The notes under the pieces: model-generated | Database searches by the model: none | The model's input: the letters and a program-made list of their open reading frames with translations, nothing else | Told to the model about the DNA's origin: nothing | Origin: Bradyrhizobium sp. BRP22 | GTDB taxonomy: Bacteria; Pseudomonadota; Alphaproteobacteria; Rhizobiales; Xanthobacteraceae | Direction: 5' to 3' | Assembly (NCBI RefSeq): GCF_020194175.1 | Contig: NZ_JADYVX010000026.1 | Coordinates: forward strand, 62,001-126,000 | DNA: 64,000 nucleotides | Shown: in pieces, positions 1-7,201 of the stretch | Layout: every line of letters begins with the position of its first letter | Numbering within the stretch: position 1 is the first letter of the stretch | Program-made: the position numbers and the translations under genes

Positions 1-110
1 TTGCGGCTGATGCCGATCGCCTGATCGGCGAACTCGCCGCGCTGACCGCCAATCCGCCGGTCGCCGCGCAGCCGCCGGTCATCGGGCACGCCACGGTCGT
101 GAAGGGCTAG
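1..110 (+). CDS. 3' end of an unidentified gene
   Basis: Only the last 35 codons are in the window. The reading frame enters at base 3 and stops with TAG at 108-110. The visible tail is rich in Ala and Pro (it ends GHATVVKG) and carries no recognisable motif, so I assign no function. Its stop codon overlaps by four bases the stop end of the convergent DUF1254 gene. The true start lies to the left of the window. Confidence 0.5.
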   Translation, partial: AADADRLIGELAALTANPPVAAQPPVIGHATVVKG

Positions 111-724
111 CGTTTCGAAGGCCGTGCCGCGGGTGCAGGGGCGGGTAGCGGGATCTCGGCCTGCTTCGGCGCGGGCGGCTCGGTCTGCACCTTGCAGCTT
201 GCCGCTGCGAGCGAGGCCTGTGCCTGCGGCATCAGGCCGGGCTCGGCCGCCAGCGCCTTCAGGAGGATCAGGCCGGTGGTGGTCGGGGAATCGATGATCA
301 GCCGGTCGGCGGCGGTGACGTCCTCGTCCTCGGGCAGCTCGTTGTGCTGCGCTTCGGTCATCAGATCGAGCTCGATCACCTTCTTGCCCGCGGAGCGGTC
401 GTTGATCGCGTAATAGGCGAGCTCGTTGCGGGTGTAGAACGACACCGAGGTATAGGCCTGGCTCACCGGCACCGTCAGCTTGATCGGCCCGGTCGAGAGA
501 TCGTAGCGGCAGATCGCCATCGCGAATGCCGGGTCCATGTACGGCATCAGCGAATTGCCGGGATCGGCGGGCGGCAGTTGCGTGACGGCATTGAGCTGCG
601 TGATCGGCGTCAGCCGCGAATAGGCATCCTGGGAAGCGATCCGCGGCAAGGCGAGCACACTGACGAGATGCACCACGCCGCCCAGCAGCACCCCTGCGAT
701 GATCGTGAAGGCGAGGCGGATCAT
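107..724 (-). CDS. DUF1254 family membrane-anchored protein
   Basis: A 205-residue protein with one N-terminal hydrophobic segment (about residues 3-25), then a compact domain with the pattern YDLSTGPIKLTVP followed by a Tyr/Ser-rich stretch, typical of DUF1254. The C-terminus (about 180-205) is Pro/Ala-rich and probably disordered. In many bacteria DUF1254 and DUF1214 are the two halves of one exported protein. Here they are separate genes overlapping by four bases (ATGA), with the DUF1214 half upstream, which implies translational coupling and probably a heterodimer at the inner membrane. The biochemical function of the family is not established. Family assignment is from remembered sequence patterns. 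Confidence 0.8.
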   Translation of the reverse strand: MIRLAFTIIAGVLLGGVVHLVSVLALPRIASQDAYSRLTPITQLNAVTQLPPADPGNSLMPYMDPAFAMAICRYDLSTGPIKLTVPVSQAYTSVSFYTRNELAYYAINDRSAGKKVIELDLMTEAQHNELPEDEDVTAADRLIIDSPTTTGLILLKALAAEPGLMPQAQASLAAASCKVQTEPPAPKQAEIPLPAPAPAARPSKR

Positions 725-1299
725 GGGCAGCCCACCGTCGAGATCGTCGGCATCGGCGCGTCGCGCTGGGTCCGCGTCGCCACTCCGACCGGCGTGTCGT
801 AGAGCCGCAGCATCAGCGCGTAACGCTCGATGCCGCCGGTCGGCAGCCAGTTGCCGGCACGCGAGCGCGAGGCGATGCGGATCTCGAACGTACCGTCGGA
901 AGCGCGGATGATCTCCTGGCTCGTGAAGCCGTAGCGCTGCAGCGAATTCGCCACCAGGCGGCCTTTGCCGTCGAACAGCGTCAGCGTCCAGAACCGCGCC
1001 GGCGGGGTCACGCCGCTGACCACGACGTCGCAGCGTCCGTCGAGCGGTTTCTTCCTGTCGTCGGTGGTGGCGGTGAAGGCGATGCCGTCGCCGGTGCCCA
1101 CAGGCAGTTCGCCGGAGCGCGCGATCGTCGCGCGGTTGTAGGGGTCGATGTCGGAGGTGCCATTCCTCGGCCTGGCGGTCCAGGCGCCGATCTTAAGCGT
1201 GCCGATATCGGTGCCGCGCGTCGCGGCCACGTAGGTCGAGCCGAGGCCGATCCCGGCGGCTATTATCAGCGCAAGCAAGGTAATGAGGATCAGCCGCAC
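721..1299 (-). CDS. DUF1214 family membrane-anchored protein
   Basis: A 192-residue protein with an N-terminal membrane or signal segment (residues 2-22). The following domain shows DUF1214 hallmarks: PPARFWTLTLFDGKGRLVAN near residue 100, then NWLPTGG and a YALMLRLYD strand near the C-terminus. It is the first gene of a two-gene unit with the DUF1254 gene, whose ATG overlaps its stop. The pair together resembles the single-chain DUF1254-DUF1214 proteins. Substrate and reaction are unknown. Thirty bases separate it from the upstream penicillin-binding protein gene on the same strand, so co-transcription is possible. Confidence 0.8.
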   Translation of the reverse strand: MRLILITLLALIIAAGIGLGSTYVAATRGTDIGTLKIGAWTARPRNGTSDIDPYNRATIARSGELPVGTGDGIAFTATTDDRKKPLDGRCDVVVSGVTPPARFWTLTLFDGKGRLVANSLQRYGFTSQEIIRASDGTFEIRIASRSRAGNWLPTGGIERYALMLRLYDTPVGVATRTQRDAPMPTISTVGCP

Positions 1300-1329
1300 G
1301 GCCCTACAGCTCCGAAGCGATCACTGGCA

Positions 1330-3606
1330 TCAATTCTTGCGCGGTGCGGGTGTCGCCGCCTGGTCGCCGGCCGCCGTCAGGTAATTTTCGGGGAAGGCCA
1401 GTGCGCTGGACGACGGCTTGTCCGGTTTCGCCGGCGCGCTGGACGACGTCTTGCCCAGGGTTCTGGCCGCATCGTCAAGCATTTTCTCGACCCGCACCAG
1501 GATATCGGCGCCCCGCTTGGTCAGCACCGGCGGCGGCCCGGGCTTGGTCTCTAGTATCTTGGGCGCGGCGTTCGCATTCGCCTGCGTCGCCGGCTCCCGA
1601 GGCAGCTTCTGGCCCATGCCGATGCCGGGGATTTCCCGGACCTCCACGCCCTGATGCGCGGCGACCATGATGTCGTGCCACGTCTGCGCCGGCAGCGAGC
1701 CGCCGGTCATGCGGTTGGTCGGCGAATAGTCGTCATTGCCGTACCAGACTGCGCAGGTGAAGTTGCCGGTGTAGCCGACGAACCAGGCGTCACGATAGGC
1801 GTTCGTGGTGCCGGTCTTGCCGGCAGTCGGGATACCATCGAGCGCGGCGCGGCGCGCGGTGCCTTCGCTCACCACGTGGCTCATCATCCCCGCCATGTCG
1901 GCGGCAACCGAGGCCGGGATCGCCTGCCGCGGTTTCGACCCGTCGCGGTCCCAGCGCCACACCAGATCGCCGGCGCCGGTGCGGACTTCCAGCACCGCAT
2001 GCGGCGTGACGGACCGGCCCCTGTTCGGGAACGTCGCGTAGGCGACCGCATGCTCGAGCACGGTGACTTCGTCGGAACCGATCGGCAGTGACGGCGTGTC
2101 GGGCAGCGGCGCCTTTAGGCCGAAACGGCGGGCGACCTCGACGATCTTGGCGCGGCCGGCCTTCGGGCCCTCCTTGCCGCCGAGCGCGATCGAGAGTTTC
2201 ACCGGCACGACGTTGATCGAGCGGGTGATCGCCTGCGTCAGCGTCACCGAACCGGAATAGGAATGGCCGTAGTTCTGCGGGCACCAATTGCCGATGCACA
2301 CCGGGCCGTCGACGATCTTCGAGTTCGGCGTGAACCCGTTCAGGAGCGCGGTCGTATAGACATAGGGCTTGAACGACGAGCCCGGCTGCCGGTACGCGTC
2401 GGTGGCGCGGTTGAACTGGCTGGCGCCGTAGTCGCGGCCGCCGACCATCGCGCGCACGCCGCCGTCGAGATCGGCGACCACGGTTGCCGCCTGGGTCGCG
2501 TGATAATCGCGGCCGAACTGGCGGAGCTGGTTCTCGATCGCTTCCTCGGCGGCTCGCTGCACGTTCATGTCGATCGCGGTGCGGACCACGAACACGCGCT
2601 CGCTGTAGGATTTCGGGAAGGTGTCGACGAGCCTGCGCATCTCGTCGAACGCCCAGTCGAGATAGTAGTTCGGCGAATTCTCGTCGCGCCGGTCGACCGC
2701 GACCGCTGGATTGCGGCGGGCGCCGAACACCTGGCCCTCGGTCATGAAGCCGGCATCGACGAGGTTGTCGAGCACGACGTTGGCGCGGGCGCGCGCGGCC
2801 GGCAGGTTGATATGCGGCGCATACTTGGTCGGCGCCTTGAACAGGCCGGCGAGCATGGCGGCTTCCGCCAGGTTGACGTCGCGCGCCGACTTGTTGAAGT
2901 AGAAGTGCGCGGCGCCATCGACGCCGAAGGTGCCGCCGCCCATATAGGCGCGGTCGAGATAGAGCTTCAGGATCTCGTTCTTGCTGAGGCGATGCTCAAG
3001 CCAGATCGCCAGGAACGCTTCCTTGATCTTGCGCTCGATGGTGCGCTCATTGTTCAGAAACAGGTTCTTGGCAAGCTGCTGCGTGATCGAGGAACCGCCC
3101 TGGCGTACGCCGCCGGCCTGCGCGTTGGTGACGAGGGCGCGGGCGGTGCCGGCGATGTCGATGCCGAAATGGTCGTAGAAGCGGCGATCCTCGGTGGCGA
3201 GCGTCGCCTTGATCAGGACGTCGGGAAAATCTTCCAGCGGGATCGAGTCGTTGTGCTTGATGCCGCGGCTGCCGATCGGATTGCCGTAGCGGTCGAGGAA
3301 GCTCACCGCGAGATCTGACTTCTTCAGCCAATCGTCATCGGCGGTTTCGCGGAACGCCGGGATCGCCAGCGCCAGCAGCACGACCATGCCGCCGAGGCCG
3401 ATGGTGGCGGCTTCCGACAGCGGCTCGATGAACACCCAGCGCTTCCAGCGGCCGACATAGAAGCGATCCATGAAGGTTGAGTAGCGCTCGTAAAGTTCGC
3501 GCAAGCCCCTGCCTGAGGAGAACAAGGTGGAGTCGATGCGCGCATCCAGGTCCAGAAAGAAGTTCCGGAGCCTGGTCTTCCACTGCGGCGGTAGGATCTG
3601 GCGCAC
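1330..3606 (-). CDS. Class A penicillin-binding protein (PBP1a-type)
   Basis: A 758-residue bifunctional peptidoglycan synthase that polymerises lipid II and cross-links stem peptides in the periplasm. After about 65 cytoplasmic residues there is one transmembrane helix (about 66-86). The GT51 glycosyltransferase domain has its catalytic Glu139 in ATEDRRFYDHFG and the RQGGSSITQQLAKN motif. The transpeptidase domain has the nucleophile Ser410 (SSFK), an SIN motif and KTGTT. The C-terminal 120 residues are Pro/Ala/Lys-rich and lack a domain I recognise. The ATG at 3606 gives a cytoplasmic segment longer than usual for PBP1a. The 295-bp region upstream is shared with the divergent YcgN-type gene. 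Which pbp paralogue it is cannot be decided here. Confidence 0.92.
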   Translation of the reverse strand: MRQILPPQWKTRLRNFFLDLDARIDSTLFSSGRGLRELYERYSTFMDRFYVGRWKRWVFIEPLSEAATIGLGGMVVLLALAIPAFRETADDDWLKKSDLAVSFLDRYGNPIGSRGIKHNDSIPLEDFPDVLIKATLATEDRRFYDHFGIDIAGTARALVTNAQAGGVRQGGSSITQQLAKNLFLNNERTIERKIKEAFLAIWLEHRLSKNEILKLYLDRAYMGGGTFGVDGAAHFYFNKSARDVNLAEAAMLAGLFKAPTKYAPHINLPAARARANVVLDNLVDAGFMTEGQVFGARRNPAVAVDRRDENSPNYYLDWAFDEMRRLVDTFPKSYSERVFVVRTAIDMNVQRAAEEAIENQLRQFGRDYHATQAATVVADLDGGVRAMVGGRDYGASQFNRATDAYRQPGSSFKPYVYTTALLNGFTPNSKIVDGPVCIGNWCPQNYGHSYSGSVTLTQAITRSINVVPVKLSIALGGKEGPKAGRAKIVEVARRFGLKAPLPDTPSLPIGSDEVTVLEHAVAYATFPNRGRSVTPHAVLEVRTGAGDLVWRWDRDGSKPRQAIPASVAADMAGMMSHVVSEGTARRAALDGIPTAGKTGTTNAYRDAWFVGYTGNFTCAVWYGNDDYSPTNRMTGGSLPAQTWHDIMVAAHQGVEVREIPGIGMGQKLPREPATQANANAAPKILETKPGPPPVLTKRGADILVRVEKMLDDAARTLGKTSSSAPAKPDKPSSSALAFPENYLTAAGDQAATPAPRKN

Positions 3607-3901
3607 CGGGGCCCTTGCTCGGTTCGAAAGCGCTCGCGCCCATGAATTTGGGCGCCGGTCGAGCGACTTGCTTCCATAGTTACGGCAAACCCAAGGCGCC
3701 GTTTCGCGCCGCTTGGGAGACTCGGTTATCGTTTCTATCTGAGCGGAGGTTATAAACCAATGGTGCTGCTTGCGATTTTAATGTCAGGCTGAACCTGTTT
3801 GTGAACTCGCCCGGCCGCCCGTCGTATGGGCGGCTTGCGCGCCTGCCACTGCGACCCCTAGATGGGCCTGTGAGCCGACTTAAACCAGATTCTCGATTTC
3901 C
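3607..3901. promoter_or_regulatory. Divergent intergenic region, PBP and YcgN-type genes
   Basis: These 295 bp separate two divergent genes and must hold both promoters. The middle (about 3725-3800) is clearly more AT-rich than the flanks. On the plus strand a strong GGAGG (3744-3748) precedes an ATG at 3760 that opens only a ten-codon frame ending TGA at 3790-3792. I cannot tell whether this is a leader peptide or chance. No convincing -35/-10 pair was identified. Confidence 0.3.
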
Positions 3902-4417
3902 ATGACCGCACCGCCCAAGCGCGCCTCGAACCAGGAGGGATTCTTCTGGAAAACCAAGACGTTGGAGGAGATGTCTGACGTCGAGTGGGAAAGCCTGTGC
4001 GACGGCTGCGGGCGCTGTTGCCTGGAAAAGCTCGAGGACGAGGACACCGGAAAAATCTACTTCACTCACGTCTCCTGTACACTGCTCGATGCCGGGCTTT
4101 GCACCTGCAAGGACTATCCGAACCGGTCCGACAAGGTTTCGGACTGTGTCCGGCTGACGCCCGAAAACGTCCGCACCCTGAACTGGCTGCCGCCGAGCTG
4201 CGGCTACAAACTGGTCGCGGAGGGCCGCGATCTCTATTGGTGGCATCCGCTGATTTCCGGCGACCCGAACACCGTGCACGAGGCCGGCGTCTCGGTGCGC
4301 GGCCGGGTCCAGGGAACCGAGGACGAGATCCCCGACGCCGAGCTCGAGGACCACATCGTGCGCTGGCCGGCGCTGCTGCCGAAGCGGGCGCGGCTGAAAA
4401 AACGGCCGAAACCCTAG
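3902..4417 (+). CDS. YcgN-family (UPF0260) cysteine cluster protein
   Basis: A 171-residue cytoplasmic protein with the cysteine pattern of the YcgN/UPF0260 family: CDGCGRCC near residue 36, then single cysteines in SCTLLD, LCTCKD, SDCVRL and PSCGY. The spacing suggests a metal or Fe-S cluster site, but the biochemical role is unknown. The N-terminal FFWKTKTLEEM segment is also typical. Length matches the family. It is monocistronic as far as can be seen, divergent from the PBP gene and followed by the MFS gene after 159 bp. Confidence 0.88.
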   Translation: MTAPPKRASNQEGFFWKTKTLEEMSDVEWESLCDGCGRCCLEKLEDEDTGKIYFTHVSCTLLDAGLCTCKDYPNRSDKVSDCVRLTPENVRTLNWLPPSCGYKLVAEGRDLYWWHPLISGDPNTVHEAGVSVRGRVQGTEDEIPDAELEDHIVRWPALLPKRARLKKRPKP

Positions 4418-4576
4418 GTGCTGTGCACGAAGGCAAATCACGTCATTGGGATGACGCGGCCTCGGAATGCGCCCATGCGCTGAGGCGTCTGCCTCAACAG
4501 GAATTTGCTGCCTAAGTTGGAATTCATAGAACGATTCCATTGTGGCTTTGCGCCGCAGCGAGAAATTGCGCCCGAG

Positions 4577-6157
4577 ATGAACAAGTTCGAACGGCAGGGC
4601 AGCGAACCTGCCGACCGACAGACATTGCCTGCAGACGTAGCCGAAGAGCTGTCCCGCCTGCCGACCGAGGTGATCGACCTCAGCGATGCGCCGCCGCTGG
4701 CGCCGCCGGCTCCGCTTGCCCCGGACGAAGTCCGCACCATCATGGTCAGCCTGATGCTGACGATGTTCCTGGCGGCGCTCGACCAGACCATCGTCGCGAC
4801 GGCGCTGCCGACCATCGGCCGCCAGTTCGAGGACGTCTCCAACCTGTCCTGGGTGATCACGGCCTATCTCCTGGCATCGACGGCGGTCGCGCCGGTGTTC
4901 GGCACGCTGAGCGACATCTATGGCCGCCGCGCCATGATCATCACGTCGCTCAGCCTGTTCGTGGTCGGTTCGATCCTGTGCGCGATCGCGCCCAACCTGC
5001 CGGTATTGATCCTGGCGCGCGGGCTCCAGGGGCTCGGCGGCGGCGGCATCATGCCTGTGGTGCAGACCGTGATCTCCGACGTGGTCAGCCCGCGCGAGCG
5101 CGGCCAATACCAAGCCTATTTCAGCAGCGTCTGGATGGCCGGCGGCATCGCGGGGCCGGTGATCGGCGGCGTGTTTGCCGAGCACCTGCACTGGTCGATG
5201 ATCTTCTGGATCAACCTGCCGCTGTCGTTCGCCGCGCTCGCGCTGCTGTTGCCGAAGATGGGCAAGATCGCGGTGTTCCACCGCCGGCGCAAGGTCGACT
5301 GGCTCGGCGGCATCCTCCTGATGGCGTCCGCGGTCGTGGTCATGCTGGTGCTGACCTGGGGTGGCAACCGGTTCGCCTGGCTGTCGCCGGTGATCATGGC
5401 GATGATCGGCGCGTCGTTTGCGCTCGCCGCCAGCTTCGTGTGGCACGCGGGCAGGGCGGACGAGCCGTTCCTGCCATTGTCGCTCCTGAGCGGAACGGTC
5501 GCTCCGTTCGCGATCACCGCAGGCAGTTGCGCGCTCGGCGCCATCGTCGGGCTGACGGTGCACCTGCCGCTTTATTACGAAGTGGTCTACCACCTCACTG
5601 CCAGCGAGGCGGGCCTGGCGCTGATCCCGCTTGCCGCGGTCTCGACCTGCGGCGCGGCGATTGCCGGCCGGACCATGGCGCGTGCCAAGCACTACAAGCG
5701 CGTGGCGATCGTCGGCACCTCGGTCGCCGCCCTCTGCGGGCTGGGGATGGCGCTGACCACGCTGCCGCTGTGGGGGCTGCTCCTGTTGATGTCGGTGTTC
5801 GCGCTTGGCCTCGGCACGACGTTTCCGGTCAGCGTGGTCTCGCTGCAGAATGCGGTGGCGCGTTCGCAGGTCGGCACCGTGACCGGTGCGATGAATTTCT
5901 TCCGTGCGCTGATGGCCTCGTTCACGGTGGCGGCGTTCGCCGCGATCCTGCTGATGGCGCTCGGCGCCGACATCTCGCTCGCCGGCGAACATCATGGCTC
6001 CGTGAGTTCGATTCCGGCCGCCGACATGATCATGGCCTTCCGCTTCGTCTTCGGCGCCGCCGCCCTGCTGCTCGCCGCTGCCGCGCTGTGCATCACCATC
6101 ATGGAAGAACGGCCGCTCGCAGGTCCGGCCACGCGCCAGGTGGAAATGGCGGAGTAG
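4577..6157 (+). CDS. MFS multidrug exporter, DHA2 (14-TM) family
   Basis: An inner-membrane proton-coupled drug exporter of the EmrB/QacA type. A hydrophilic N-terminus of about 50 residues precedes the transmembrane core. The family motif LDQTIVATALPTI is in TM1, the loop motif GTLSDIYGRRA follows TM2, and a Gly-rich LQGLGGGGIMPV is in TM4. The hydrophobic pattern fits 14 helices. I chose the ATG at 4577 (526 aa) because the in-frame TTG 72 bases earlier adds residues unlike the family. No membrane-fusion partner (EmrA type) is adjacent, so it may act alone. The substrate cannot be predicted. Confidence 0.88.
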   Translation: MNKFERQGSEPADRQTLPADVAEELSRLPTEVIDLSDAPPLAPPAPLAPDEVRTIMVSLMLTMFLAALDQTIVATALPTIGRQFEDVSNLSWVITAYLLASTAVAPVFGTLSDIYGRRAMIITSLSLFVVGSILCAIAPNLPVLILARGLQGLGGGGIMPVVQTVISDVVSPRERGQYQAYFSSVWMAGGIAGPVIGGVFAEHLHWSMIFWINLPLSFAALALLLPKMGKIAVFHRRRKVDWLGGILLMASAVVVMLVLTWGGNRFAWLSPVIMAMIGASFALAASFVWHAGRADEPFLPLSLLSGTVAPFAITAGSCALGAIVGLTVHLPLYYEVVYHLTASEAGLALIPLAAVSTCGAAIAGRTMARAKHYKRVAIVGTSVAALCGLGMALTTLPLWGLLLLMSVFALGLGTTFPVSVVSLQNAVARSQVGTVTGAMNFFRALMASFTVAAFAAILLMALGADISLAGEHHGSVSSIPAADMIMAFRFVFGAAALLLAAAALCITIMEERPLAGPATRQVEMAE

Positions 6158-6177
6158 CGAGGATCGACCGCTTCGAT

Positions 6178-6263
6178 CCGTCGGGTGGGCAACGCGAAGC
6201 GTGCCCACCACCAAGCGCTCCGCTCGTGATGGTGGGCAGGCTGTCGCTTTGCCTACCCGACGG
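6178..6263. repeat. Palindromic intergenic repeat (GTGGGCA type)
   Basis: Arms at 6178-6191 and 6250-6263 are complementary in 13 of 14 positions. Between them are smaller pairings of GTGGGCA and TGCCCAC. This looks like a dispersed Bradyrhizobium-type palindromic element. It directly follows the MFS gene and could serve as its transcriptional end, though there is no T-tract. Confidence 0.6.
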
Positions 6264-6288
6264 CATTCGCGCGTCCGGCTCGCTCTCT

Positions 6289-6372
6289 CCCCGTCATTGC
6301 GAGCGAAGCGAAGCAATCCATCGCGCCACTTGTGGAGACGTGGATTGCTTCGCTTCGCTCGCAATGACGGGG
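6289..6372. repeat. Perfect 32-bp inverted repeat element
   Basis: The left arm (6289-6320) and right arm (6341-6372) are exact reverse complements of 32 bases, separated by 20 bases. The core CATTGCGAGCGAAGCGAAG is a dispersed palindromic repeat I remember from Bradyrhizobium and related genomes. It would form a very stable hairpin in RNA or cruciform in DNA. Confidence 0.85.
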
Positions 6373-6410
6373 TGAGTTCTGATTCAAATTTCAAACAGCT
6401 TCTCCGCAGT

Positions 6411-6505
6411 CATCGTCCGGCTTGACCGGACGATCCAGTATTCCAGAGGCGGCGCTTATGCCGAGAGGCCGCGGGATACTGGATGCCCGCCTTCGCGGGC
6501 ATGAC
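6411..6505. repeat. Nested palindromic repeat (CGTCCGG type)
   Basis: Three nested or adjacent pairings are visible: CGTCCGG 6414-6420 with CCGGACG 6426-6432; ATCCAGTATTCC (6433-6444) with GGATACTGGAT (6474-6484), with one bulge; and GCCCGC 6485-6490 with GCGGGC 6495-6500. The layout matches a dispersed rhizobial intergenic element. No coding potential. Confidence 0.75.
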
Positions 6506-6546
6506 GGTGGAGTGGATGTGAGTCCGCGTTCTCGCGGCATGATGTG

Positions 6547-6960
6547 CCCGAGGTTTGCATCTCGTTCCACCCTCTCATTGAAGTGAGGGCGCAGGGAAAG
6601 CCGGGTGCCGGTTGCACCCGTGGGCCCCGTGCAACAAAAAGCACGGGGGTAGGACCACAGGTCAACCGAAGCAACTCCGGCTTTCCCTGCGCGATGGTTT
6701 ACGGCTTACTTCGTGCTCTTCTCGGTGACCGGGCTTTCTTGCCACCGTCACTCCGCAGATACTCGATCCACAGAACTTAGCGCCAGCGTCGGGGCGCCAG
6801 AACCACACGACTTCGCCGTCCGCGAATGTCACGCTCGTCAGTCGCAACATCCGCGTCCACCGCATCTCACCGCAACGTTCGTGACGATCGCGAGCCGCCC
6901 CTCATTTGGATGAGACGCGCGGAGTCATAGTGCTGATTTGCCCGACGGCGAAAGCGGAAT
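6547..6960. repeat. Long structured interspersed repeat, non-coding
   Basis: The element contains a perfect 16-bp inverted repeat (6589-6604 with 6677-6692, GCGCAGGGAAAGCCGG) enclosing a hairpin-rich section. It continues with the phrases CTTTCTTGCCACCGTC, ACACGACTTCGCCGTCCG and CTGATTTGCCCGACGG. From memory, this whole phrase order recurs in many Bradyrhizobium and Rhodopseudomonas genomes. The small open frames across it are unlikely to be genes. From 6961 to 7201 I see nothing else except the ribosome-binding site of the next gene. Confidence 0.6.
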
Positions 6961-7201
6961 GTTTCTTCTGCGATGGCTGGACAGGGCAAATCACGTTGAA
7001 ATGTCTTAGCAAATTGACCTGCACGCGCATCGCGTTTTCGGGTTCGAAGCAGTGCTCGTTTCGCCCCGATTGCGCCGCGTGCCGAGCTTTTGCGCGTCAC
7101 AACAATGCAGCGTCGATGGAGCAGAATTCCGCTTTCGCCTTGCTGCGGCCCCAGAGAGCCGCGATGTCAGATGCTTTGCAAAGTTGATTGGAGGGTTGGG
7201 C

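Noticed and set aside
3680..6394. A 904-codon open frame antisense to the YcgN-type and MFS genes
   Set aside because: Composition is dominated by Arg, His, Gln and Asp with low complexity, no domain, and it mirrors the codon bias of the genuine plus-strand genes. It is a GC-rich shadow.
6456..7100. Several small open frames in the repeat zone
   Set aside because: They fall in dispersed palindromic repeats, lack ribosome-binding sites and resemble commonly mispredicted repeat ORFs.
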